From assembly GCA_903825395.1 (NCBI GenBank), contig CAIKAF010000023.1:62001-126000 (forward strand): a stretch of 64,000 bases of DNA. The letters run 5' to 3'. This document shows, in pieces, positions 16,714 to 25,400 of this stretch. The number at the start of each line of letters is the position of its first letter. The first letter of the stretch is position 1. The notes below the pieces were generated by a model that was not told where the DNA came from, ran no database searches, and was given only the letters and a program-made list of their open reading frames with translations. The translations under genes were made by a program, and so were the position numbers. Origin of the DNA: an uncultured Flavobacteriales bacterium (GTDB taxonomy: Bacteria > Bacteroidota > Bacteroidia > CAIKAF01).

Positions 16714-17482
16714 TTCACAGCGGTATTTTTTGGAATTCGGCTACGCCGGAACCGACTTCCACGGCTGGGCTCGGCAGCCCAATGCCCAAACGGTTCAAGA
16801 GACCTTAGAATCGTGCCTGAGCACCTTGATGGGCATCCGCATTGAGGTTACGGGTGCCGGTCGTACCGATACGGGAGTGCATGCCCGCAGCATGTTTGGG
16901 CATATGGATTTACCGGCTCCGCCGGCCGACATGGAAAAAACAATCTATGCGCTCAACTCCATGTTGCCCAAATCCATTGCGGTGTATCGCATTTGGCCGG
17001 TGAAACCGGAGGCACACGCTCGATTTTCGGCCATACAAAGAAGCTATACCTACCGCTGGTTGCGGCATAAAAACCCCTTTGAAGACAGTTGGGCATGGCG
17101 CTGCCGGCGTTGGCCCGACTTTCAGGCCATGGAGCGCGTTTCGAAAAACCTGTTGGAGGTGCGTGATTTTGCGGCCTTTTGCAAAATGAATCACGATGCC
17201 AAGACCACCATTTGCACGCTGAAATCCATCGATTGGAAATGGGATTCTGAGCGGGGCGAGATGACGGTGCGGGCCGACCGATTTTTACGCAACATGGTGC
17301 GGGCCATGGTGGGCACCCTGATGGAGGTCGGCTGGGGCCGCATGAGCGAAGCCCAATTCATGGCCGTAGTGCACAGCGGCAAGCGCACCGAAGCCGGCGT
17401 CAGCGTCCCGGCACGGGGCCTCACCTTAGAAGAAATCGTATATCCGCCCGGGCTTTGGGACGGGGACTTAGCCAACTTTTGA
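16706..17482 (+). CDS. truA: tRNA pseudouridine synthase A
   Basis: 258 residues from a TTG start at 16706 that overlaps the thioesterase stop. There is no ATG between it and the conserved opening RYFLEFGYAGTDFHGW. TruA converts U38-U40 of the anticodon stem-loop to pseudouridine. The catalytic Asp lies in GAGRTDTGVHA near residue 56. Downstream motifs such as HARFSAIQRSYTYRW and DRFLRNMVRAMVGTL are typical. The alternative GTG at 16640, inside the thioesterase gene, adds 22 residues with no family support. The C-terminus is intact and is followed directly by repeat copy B. Confidence 0.92.
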   Translation: MANSQRYFLEFGYAGTDFHGWARQPNAQTVQETLESCLSTLMGIRIEVTGAGRTDTGVHARSMFGHMDLPAPPADMEKTIYALNSMLPKSIAVYRIWPVKPEAHARFSAIQRSYTYRWLRHKNPFEDSWAWRCRRWPDFQAMERVSKNLLEVRDFAAFCKMNHDAKTTICTLKSIDWKWDSERGEMTVRADRFLRNMVRAMVGTLMEVGWGRMSEAQFMAVVHSGKRTEAGVSVPARGLTLEEIVYPPGLWDGDLANF

Positions 17483-17493
17483 TTTTTTGGCTG

Positions 17494-17635
17494 GGCGGCA
17501 GCCGGGCTTTCACCGGTTGTCCGCGGTTGCCGAAAGGCTGGCCCAGCGGGCTTGCGGTGGCTCCCAAGGTCGCCTCCGCGCCACGCGGGCCAGGCTTCGG
17601 CACCCTTGCGGGCAACCGCGTTCAATCCCTGCCGC
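17494..17635 (-). repeat. Covarying structured repeat, copy B
   Basis: On the minus strand: GCGGCAGGGATTGAA, then GGTTGCCCGC pairing with GCGGACAACC, then TGCCGAAGCCTGGCCCGCG pairing with CGCTGGGCCAGCCTTTCGGC, with the same central block as copy A. TAG/CTA in copy A is TTG/CAA here, a compensatory change. It starts 12 bases after the truA stop, in the opposite orientation. Confidence 0.9.
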
Positions 17636-17700
17636 GGGTGCCCCAAGAATAACCCTGGATGTTATTCCAATTCTGCTGAAAAAGAGCGGCATTTTTGCAT

Positions 17701-17939
17701 TAAAATGGACAAGCTATGCCTTGACGTTTTTTTACCACAAAGGGCACAATGCCGGCAGAAAGTTCACAGAGGGAATGCAGTTAAAGCTAGGATGTGCAGG
17801 AGTTTGGGGACTCCTTTAGAACATTGCGGCTTCATTTGCGGCATTTGTGGTAAAAAATTGGCCGTTGGGTCTTCATTCCTGGCTTTTCCACCTGAATTTC
17901 CTATCCTGCGGCATTTGTTGTACTAAAATGGACAAGCTA
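17701..17939. repeat. 130-bp element with 14-bp perfect terminal inverted repeats, flanked by 16-bp direct repeats
   Basis: TTTTTTACCACAAA at 17728-17741 is the exact reverse complement of TTTGTGGTAAAAAA at 17844-17857. Outside these ends, TAAAATGGACAAGCTA occurs at both 17701-17716 and 17924-17939, each preceded by GCGGCATTT. The inner sequence contains further weak palindromy but no ORF. The form suggests a non-autonomous palindromic element or a decayed one; no transposase is nearby. Confidence 0.7.
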
Positions 17940-18034
17940 GGAGCCATTGCCAAGAATGGCAAACCAAACACCCCACATTATCCTTTTTTAATACCTAATT
18001 GCAAAAAAGGCTGTGACAATGCAATTGCTCTGGG

Positions 18035-18042
18035 TATATTTG
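18035..18042 (+). promoter_or_regulatory. Candidate -7 box TATATTTG before ribBA
   Basis: A perfect TAnnTTTG match 18 bases before the ATG at 18061. It argues against the in-frame ATG at 18013, which would lie upstream of the transcription start. I see no FMN-riboswitch-like structure in the leader, which would be only about 12 bases. Confidence 0.5.
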
Positions 18043-18060
18043 CGGCAGGCAATCAGCAGC

Positions 18061-19281
18061 ATGAGCGAATTTACATTTAATAGCATTGACGAAGCCCTGG
18101 AAGACTTGCGCAATGGCAAAGTAATTGTGGTGGTGGACGATGAAGACCGAGAAAACGAGGGTGATTTTATTACCGCCGCACGGAACATTAGTCCAGAAAT
18201 CGTCAACTTTATGGCCACCCATGGCCGGGGGTTGATTTGTGCTCCCTTGGTAGAAGACCGCTGCGACGAGCTGGGACTTCCCTTAATGGTGAACGACAAC
18301 ACCTCCTTGCACCACACCCCATTTACTGTTTCGGTAGATTTGGCGGGCGATGGAGTGACCACGGGCATTTCGGCCAGCGACCGATCTAAAACCATCCAAG
18401 CCCTGATAGATCCCGCCACCAAGCCGGAAGATTTAGCCAAACCCGGACATATTTTTCCGCTGCGGGCAAAACGGGGGGGCGTATTGCGGCGCACCGGGCA
18501 TACCGAGGCTACCATTGATTTGGCTCGGCTTGCGGGGTTTGAACCCGCCGGCGTTTTGGTGGAAATCATGAACGAAGATGGCACCATGGCCCGGCTGCCG
18601 GAATTGTTTGAAATTGCGCGGAAATTTGACCTGAAAATAATTTCCATAGAAGACTTGGTGCGCTACCGAATCGAACGGGAAACCTTGATTGAAGAGCCTG
18701 TAACCGTTAATCTACCCACCGAATTCGGAGATTTCAGGCTGTCAGCCTTTCGTCAAATCACCAACGACCAAGTCCATTTGGCCTTGGTATTGGGAGACAT
18801 TCAACCGGAAGAACCCACGCTAATTCGGGTGCATTCCTCTTGCATGACGGGCGATATTTTCGGTTCATACCGCTGCGATTGCGGGCCTCAGCTGCATGCT
18901 GCCATGCAGCAGATTCAAGCAGAGGGCAAAGGCATCGTGCTCTACATGAATCAGGAAGGCCGGGGCATTGGAATATTAAATAAATTAAAGGCCTATCAGC
19001 TTCAAGAGCAAGGGTTAGATACCGTAGAAGCGAATTTGAAGCTTGGCTTTTCCATGGATGACAGGGATTATGGTGTTGGAGCTCAAATTTTAAGGGCTTT
19101 GGGAGCAAAAAAACTGCGCTTATTGACCAATAATCCTAAAAAACGTGCAGGCCTTTTGGGCTACGGACTGGAAATCGTAGAAAACATTCCTTTGGAAATT
19201 GCGCCGAATCCACACAATCAAAACTACCTTGAAACCAAGCGCGACAAAATGGGGCATTTGCTCCGGCAGCTTGGACATTAA
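18061..19281 (+). CDS. ribBA: Bifunctional DHBP synthase/GTP cyclohydrolase II
   Basis: 406 residues. Residues 1 to about 200 are 3,4-dihydroxy-2-butanone-4-phosphate synthase ([11 protein letters not shown] near 25-35, then [13 protein letters not shown]). Residues about 205-406 are GTP cyclohydrolase II ([20 protein letters not shown] near 260, with the three zinc cysteines, then [20 protein letters not shown] and [12 protein letters not shown]). Together they supply both precursors of riboflavin from ribulose-5-phosphate and GTP. Full length with all key residues, so both activities are expected. The following small secreted protein begins 13 bases downstream. Confidence 0.95.
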   Translation: MSEFTFNSIDEALEDLRNGKVIVVVDDEDRENEGDFITAARNISPEIVNFMATHGRGLICAPLVEDRCDELGLPLMVNDNTSLHHTPFTVSVDLAGDGVTTGISASDRSKTIQALIDPATKPEDLAKPGHIFPLRAKRGGVLRRTGHTEATIDLARLAGFEPAGVLVEIMNEDGTMARLPELFEIARKFDLKIISIEDLVRYRIERETLIEEPVTVNLPTEFGDFRLSAFRQITNDQVHLALVLGDIQPEEPTLIRVHSSCMTGDIFGSYRCDCGPQLHAAMQQIQAEGKGIVLYMNQEGRGIGILNKLKAYQLQEQGLDTVEANLKLGFSMDDRDYGVGAQILRALGAKKLRLLTNNPKKRAGLLGYGLEIVENIPLEIAPNPHNQNYLETKRDKMGHLLRQLGH

Positions 19282-19293
19282 ATGCCGCCATGC

Positions 19294-19701
19294 ATGAAAA
19301 AAATCATCTTCATCCTATTTGCGCTTCAGGTTGGATTCAGTGGATTTGAGCTCGGGGCTCAGACCTTATCGTTTTCTCAGGTGAAGTTGGTCAGCAGCGT
19401 TGAAACGGTGCCACAAAACAAAGTGTGGAAGGTTGAAAATATCTTACCCTCGGTCCGGCCGACAACCACCAACTTCAGTGGGCAGTCCGCAGTTGATTTC
19501 ACGCTGTTGGTGAATGGGTTAGCTGTATTTTATTTATCAACAGAATCCAGAGGTAGCTTAAATGGAAATGGACAAACGGGAATAACGGCGGTGAGTGCCG
19601 GTATTGGCGATTCGCCCATTTGGTTGCCGTCGGGCACCACACTTGCGGCCGGAAACAACATACATGGCATTTCTGTTATTGAATTCAATGTACTTCCCTA
19701 A
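19294..19701 (+). CDS. Small secreted protein of unknown function
   Basis: 135 residues from MKKIIFILF at 19294; an ATG at 19282 abuts the ribBA stop and adds four residues. A signal peptide runs to about AQT (residue 24). The mature part is beta-rich, with VPQNKVWKVENI and LPSGTTLAAGNNI stretches and Ser/Thr/Asn/Gly-rich turns, in the style of short Bacteroidota surface or periplasmic proteins. No cysteine, no sorting domain and no lipobox. I do not recognise the family. It could be read through from ribBA, but a functional link is not implied. Confidence 0.7.
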   Translation: MKKIIFILFALQVGFSGFELGAQTLSFSQVKLVSSVETVPQNKVWKVENILPSVRPTTTNFSGQSAVDFTLLVNGLAVFYLSTESRGSLNGNGQTGITAVSAGIGDSPIWLPSGTTLAAGNNIHGISVIEFNVLP

Positions 19702-19846
19702 TGAGGTTTCGTAAGGTTTGAACCTAGGAAAGAGGATGGGAAAGGGGATTTGAGGGGATGATGTTAGAAGCATAAATTCGTTTATTTTAAGGGTTTAGCC
19801 GCAAACAGGTAACCGAGGCCTGCTGAATGTTTTGTTTCTTTGCACC

Positions 19847-21607
19847 ATGGCAAAAAATAAGAGTGCTGGAATTTTGGACGCTGGGGTTATGATGCGGTTG
19901 TTCTCTTATGCCAAGCCCTATACCTCGGTATTTTGGGGCACCGTTGCCCTCACCTTGTTTGCCGCAGTATTAAGTCCCATACGGCCTTGGTTGGTGCAGT
20001 ACACCATTGACAGCTATGTGATGAAGGGGGAGTTTTCAGGAGTCCTTATGATGTCACTTTGGATGCTTCTGTTTTTATTGGCCGAGGCGGCGGTTCAATA
20101 CTATCAAACCTATTATGGAGGTTGGCTTGGTCAATCCATCGTTCGAGATTTGCGGCAAGGCTTGTATGGGCATTTGATGCGATTTCGCATGGCCTTTTTT
20201 GACCGGACTCCGGTAGGCACCTTAGTAACAAGGTTGGTGAACGACATGGAAACCATTAGTCAGATTTTCTCTGAAGGTTTTTTGAACATTGCCGGAGATT
20301 TATTGAAGTTGACAGCCATTTTAAGTTGGATGTTTTGGGTATCTCCGGGAATGACATGGATGTCGTTGATTCCCATACCCTTTTTAATCTTAGCCACCTG
20401 GATGTTTAAAAACGGCATTCGAAGCAGTTTCAATGAAGTTCGGAATGAAGTGGCCAACCTCAACACCTTTGCACAAGAACACATCAGTGGAATGATGGTT
20501 GTTCAGGCCTTCAATCGGGAAGAAACGGAACTGAAGCGATTCAAAGACATCAATGCGCGTCATAGAACTGCCCACATCAAATCGGTATGGTATTACAGTG
20601 TATTTTTCCCAGTGGTAGAGGTACTTCAGGCCATATCCATTGCCTTGGTGGTATGGTATGGAAGTCGGGAAATTTTATTGCATCCCGAAGGCGACATCCA
20701 ACCCGGGGCCATTTTTTCGTTTATATTATGGGTGTATATGCTGTACCGCCCGATGCGTCAGCTGGCCGATCGGTTTAACTCATTGCAAATGGGGATAGTC
20801 AGTTGTGAACGCATTTTTGGCTTGTTGGATAAACAGGAACAAATGATGGATGGTGGCAATCCGAATTTGAGCATTCAAGGAGGAGAGATTGAGTTTGAGG
20901 GGCTCAACTTTTCTTATGTAGAAGGCGAACCGGTGTTGAGGAACTTAAATTTAAAGCTGCCTGCCGGTAGCACCACCGCCATTGTGGGAAGTACAGGGTC
21001 GGGGAAAACAACCCTAATCAGTTTATTGTCGAGGATGTACGAAGCAGATTCGGGAAGCATTCGCATAGATGGTCAGGATATTCGGGAATTTCCCCTACAG
21101 CAGTTGCAGGCCTCTATCGGGATTGTATTGCAGGATGTATTCTTGTTTTCAGATTCCATCGCCAACAACATCTCCTTGTATAACCCCGAAATAACGCGCA
21201 GTCAAATGTTGAATGCGGCCAGAGCGGTTGGAGCAGAATCGTTGATCAACAGTTTACCGGGCGGCTTGGACTTTAATGTCAGGGAGCGCGGAGTGAACCT
21301 ATCGGTAGGCCAGCGGCAGTTAATCAGTTTTATTCGGGCCTATGTGTACAATCCCCAAATTTTGATTTTGGATGAGGCCACCAGCTCTATTGATAGTGAA
21401 ACCGAACAGCTGATTCAAGAGGCCACAGAAAAACTAACCCGCGGAAGGACTTCGATTGTGATTGCCCACCGGTTATCGACAGTGGAGCATGCCGACCGGA
21501 TTTTAGTCATGCACCAAGGAGAAATTGTTGAGCAGGGGCGGCATGAGGAATTGCTGTCTGCCAAAGGTCGGTATTGGACCTTATTTCAAAATCAGTTTTC
21601 GAAATAG
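19847..21607 (+). CDS. ABC exporter, fused permease and ATPase (MsbA/MdlB-like)
   Basis: 586 residues from the ATG at 19847. The N-terminal half is a six-helix type 1 exporter domain (about residues 25-310). The C-terminal ATPase has Walker A GSTGSGKTT near 379, Q-loop LQDVFLFS, signature LSVGQRQ near 487, Walker B ILILDEATSSID near 506 and the H-loop AHRLST. Such half-transporters act as dimers and move lipids, drugs or peptides out of the inner membrane. The intact VG-Q motifs point to a homodimer or symmetric sites. The substrate is not readable. Confidence 0.88.
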   Translation: MAKNKSAGILDAGVMMRLFSYAKPYTSVFWGTVALTLFAAVLSPIRPWLVQYTIDSYVMKGEFSGVLMMSLWMLLFLLAEAAVQYYQTYYGGWLGQSIVRDLRQGLYGHLMRFRMAFFDRTPVGTLVTRLVNDMETISQIFSEGFLNIAGDLLKLTAILSWMFWVSPGMTWMSLIPIPFLILATWMFKNGIRSSFNEVRNEVANLNTFAQEHISGMMVVQAFNREETELKRFKDINARHRTAHIKSVWYYSVFFPVVEVLQAISIALVVWYGSREILLHPEGDIQPGAIFSFILWVYMLYRPMRQLADRFNSLQMGIVSCERIFGLLDKQEQMMDGGNPNLSIQGGEIEFEGLNFSYVEGEPVLRNLNLKLPAGSTTAIVGSTGSGKTTLISLLSRMYEADSGSIRIDGQDIREFPLQQLQASIGIVLQDVFLFSDSIANNISLYNPEITRSQMLNAARAVGAESLINSLPGGLDFNVRERGVNLSVGQRQLISFIRAYVYNPQILILDEATSSIDSETEQLIQEATEKLTRGRTSIVIAHRLSTVEHADRILVMHQGEIVEQGRHEELLSAKGRYWTLFQNQFSK

Positions 21608-21609
21608 AA

Positions 21610-22293
21610 ATGGGTTTTCGAATAGGACAACGGGTCATGTTTCGCGATTCGCGGTTGTCGGGGATTGTTCGAAGACTGAATAAAACCACCTTTTGGGTAG
21701 AAGTGGAACAAGGTTTGGAGATTCCGGCTCAGGCTGCTGAGCTTATTGGTCTTTCAGATGCAGAGAAGCAAACCAAGAAGAATAAATTGCCGGATAAAGA
21801 AGAGCAGGATTTGATTTCGCCCCATCAAAATGAAACCAACTCAACTGCGGCACCGTTTGAATCTACGAAGGTGGATAGCTGGGAGAAGAAGCCCGTATTT
21901 CCAAAAATCAGGAGCAAATCTCAGCAGATGGTTCCAAAGGAGATTCCGAATTCTAGGAAAGAAGAGAAGAAATCGCCCTATTCAAAATCGGCTAGTGGGA
22001 TTTATGAATTGGATTTGCATATCCCAGCATTATACCCTAAGGGAGCCATGCCCAAGCCCTCGGAAGCCTTAGTATGCCAGTTGGAGCATGTTCGGCAGTT
22101 CATTGATTGGGCCTGTAAGAACCGCTGCAAAGAAATAATATTGATTCATGGTGTTGGAGAGGGGAAGCTTAAGCAGGCCATTTTAGAGAGTTGGGGCAAC
22201 CGGATGTGGTTGGATTTGGAAGATGCTCCATATTCCATGTATGGCCGTGGGGCCACGCGGGTTCGGTTGCGGGCGAGTATGCGGGAAAGATAA
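21610..22293 (+). CDS. DUF2027/Smr-domain protein
   Basis: 227 residues from MGFRIGQRVMF at 21610, two bases after the ABC transporter stop. An SH3-like N-terminal segment (GIVRRLNKTTFWVEVEQGLE) is followed by a charged low-complexity linker (about 55-130). The C-terminal Smr domain carries YELDLHI near 135-141 and IILIHGVGEGKLKQAI near 179-194, the small MutS-related fold found at the end of MutS2. Smr domains are nucleases acting on branched DNA or RNA. It matches a Bacteroidota protein family that pairs DUF2027 with Smr. Its real substrate here is unknown. Confidence 0.8.
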   Translation: MGFRIGQRVMFRDSRLSGIVRRLNKTTFWVEVEQGLEIPAQAAELIGLSDAEKQTKKNKLPDKEEQDLISPHQNETNSTAAPFESTKVDSWEKKPVFPKIRSKSQQMVPKEIPNSRKEEKKSPYSKSASGIYELDLHIPALYPKGAMPKPSEALVCQLEHVRQFIDWACKNRCKEIILIHGVGEGKLKQAILESWGNRMWLDLEDAPYSMYGRGATRVRLRASMRER

Positions 22294-22453
22294 TTGTCTT
22301 TTAAATACTGCTGATTAATTGGAGTTGCAATTGTAAATATTTGATTTAGAAACCATCCTTTAAAAATTGGCTTAGCCTATAATGATCGGATGGTTAAATC
22401 AAGCCCCGAAAAAATTGGTACACTCACATCAATAAATTAGAAGCAATTAAAAA

Positions 22454-22479
22454 AAAGGCCGCCCAATTGGGCGGCCTTT
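22454..22479 (-). terminator. Rho-independent terminator for the giant surface-protein gene
   Basis: An 11-bp perfect stem AAAGGCCGCCC / GGGCGGCCTTT with an AATT loop, followed on the minus strand by a run of eight T. It lies 20-45 bases beyond the stop codon at 22499. Confidence 0.9.
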
Positions 22480-22498
22480 CGAGCTTAAATTGAGGTTA

Positions 22499-25400
22499 TC
22501 AATCCTTCACAATGCGCGTTACCAATGTTTGTCCATTGATATGAACATTCAATAGATAAATGCCGGCAGACAAGTCCATGGCTTCAGTACGCACAGGCAA
22601 ACGATGTGTTCCAACCGGCAACTGTCCAAAATCAAAGTCGCCCAACAAACGACCTGTGAGGTCACGAATATCGGCTGTAACAGCAGCACCTTGAGTAAGG
22701 GTAAAGGCCATATTGAACTCCTGACCAAATGGGTTAGGATACACTTGAACGCCCTGACCGCCATCCAATTCGGCAATGCCAAAGATGTCGTAAGCGCGAA
22801 CCGAATCGCAAGAGGTGGATTCACATCCTTCCTTCTCAACCGTTAGACACACCGTGTACCAACCTGAGTTTGCATAGGTTTTGGTTGGGTTTGGAGCGAA
22901 ACTGCTGGTTCCGTCACCGAAGGTCCAATAGAAGTTGCCACCAAACAAAGGATATACCGATGGGTTAAAGGTCAACTGGTCTATACCTACGTTGTTACTA
23001 AACCAGGTAGAAACAGGAGTAGGACGAACATTCACCGTTTGAGTGATGACATCAGAACATCCATCTGGAGTCGTTACAGTTAGCGAAACTGGGATATTTC
23101 CAGTAGTACCGAATGCATAGATTGGATTGGCAACAGTATCTGTAGCTTGACCAAAATCCCAGTTCCAGAATGCAATGTTACCGGTTGACAAATCAGTAAA
23201 CTGAAGTGAATCATACTGACACACATCGCTGGCTACAAAATTCGCCGTAGGACGAGGATAGATGGTAATTGAACTATCCAATGTGCTTACGCAACCATCG
23301 GTACTGGTTACCGTCAGAACATAATTAAAGGTTCCTTGGCTTGGGAAATTCACTACGGGTGAAGCCCCAAATACAGGATTCTGTCCGCTGATATTCCAAT
23401 TCCAAGATGCGATGGAAGGACCAGAAACGTAGGAGTTCATCGTGGTCGGATTTGGATAGCAATTGTTGATGGCCATGATGGAGTCAATCGAAGGATTGGC
23501 CCAAACTTGAACCACTTGCATCATACTGTCGGAACAACCGTCGGTGTTGGTTACTGTCAACATCGCGTTATAGATTCCTGCTTGCGCATAGGTCTCGGTT
23601 GCTGAGAATCCGTTTCCATTATTACCATTTCCGAAGTTCCAGTTGAAGGAAACCAAGGTGTTTCCGTTGCCTGGAGCAGAGGTTTGAGTAAAGGTGGTAG
23701 GATTACCTTCGCACACCGTAGGCACTGAAATTTGGTAGATAATAGGTTGAGCACCCTGAGTTACAACCACATCTTGAGAAAAATCAGGACAACCGTTGAT
23801 GTTGGTTCCTTTTACAGAATAGGTACCTGGAGTGGTAACTGTGTAGGTAGGACCAAAGGCTCCGGTAATTAGGTTTCCATTGTTGTACCAGTTGTACACA
23901 CTAGCTCCAGAGGCATTTAACACCAAGGTATTGTTGGCACAAAGCACCTGGTTGTTTGAGCCAGCCAGAGTAACCGTTGGATTGCCATACACGAAAATGA
24001 AGGCAGTATCGTAATCGGTACAGAACTGATTTGAAACCTGGTAGGTAACCGTGGCCATACCTTGACCTGCTACCGAAGGTGTAAATGCGCTAGACATTTG
24101 ATTGGTAATACCGCCACCGGCCCAGAAACCTCCAGGGCTAACATTCGACAAATACACCGTATTGCCTTGTTCACATACTTGAGCAGGAGGATTCACGAAG
24201 CTGGCATTTGGTGCTTGATTCACAACAATAGCAATGCTGTCGTTTGACGTACAGTTATTCACTGTAACGGAATAAAACACCTGAGATGTACCCGTTACGT
24301 TATTGGTAGGATCAAATGTACCCAACTGAGCATTAACAATTCCATTTCCACTAAAGGTACCACCAGGAGTATTGGGTACGAGGTTGATTGGAGCGCCGTT
24401 GGAACAAAGCAAAGATGGAGTCATCAGGCTGGCATCCGGGCTTGGATTCACCGTTAGTATAACGCTATCTCGGTCGGTACAACCTGAAGCGTTATCTACA
24501 ATAGTGTAATAAGCATAATAGGTACCTGCTCCATTGGCAGAAGGAGTAAAGAACGCTTGGGTATTGTTTCCAGTAATTCCAGTTCCAGACCATGTTCCAT
24601 TTGGATTCAGGGCCACCAAGGTATCTTGTCCGTCGTAATCGCAGTACACAGCTGCAGGGCTGGTGATGGTAGCATCAGGACCTTGAATCACGCTGATGGT
24701 AACTGAGTCGGCTCCGATGCAACCGTTGTCGTTCACTGAATAAACGAAGGTATTGGTACCGATTTGAGCTTGACCTGGATCAAAAGTTCCAAGGATGCTG
24801 TCCACGACACCGGTACCTGTCCAAACTCCACCGCCGGTTGATGGCTGAGAAGTCATTGGTCCAGTAATTACTACTCGGCCGTGGCCAAAGTTGGCATTGG
24901 CTGTGTTGCTTTGATTGGTTCCGATGTTGAAAGAGCCGCCACCGCGTGCGGTGCTAGAGCTATGGTTAAATCCACCTTGACCGCCTTCGTAGCCACCGCC
25001 ACCGCCACCGGGGTGCCAAATGGCTGCGCCGCCGCCGCCGAAGCCGCCGTGTCCGGCAAAGTTACTTTGTCCGCCTTTGCCGCCATTTTTATAGGATTTA
25101 GCATTGCCGTTGCAGGTTGAGTTTCCGTCAAAACCGCCGCCGCCGCTGTCGCAATAATCCCCAGGATTTCCGCCATTGTCGCCGTTGTTGGTGGTTTGGC
25201 CACCTTCACCGGGTTGGTTCACGTTTTGATAGGCAGCAGTCCCGCCGCCGCCACCTCCGGCAACAATCAATGCTGAAGCGGTTGAGGGGTTTGTGCCTAG
25301 GGTGACGAATGTTCCTCCTCCGCCGCCGCCGCCATGATTCCAATCATCAGATGGAAGACCACCCATTTGACCTACCATCATATTGAGGGTTTGGCCGGCT

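Noticed and set aside
17636-18060. FMN riboswitch before ribBA
   Set aside because: The predicted leader is about 12 bases and no RFN-like conserved helices are visible in the gap.
22294-22453. Extra gene or promoter between the Smr gene and the giant protein terminator
   Set aside because: Only one-mismatch -7 boxes such as AATATTTG and no frame of note; the Smr and giant-protein genes are convergent here.
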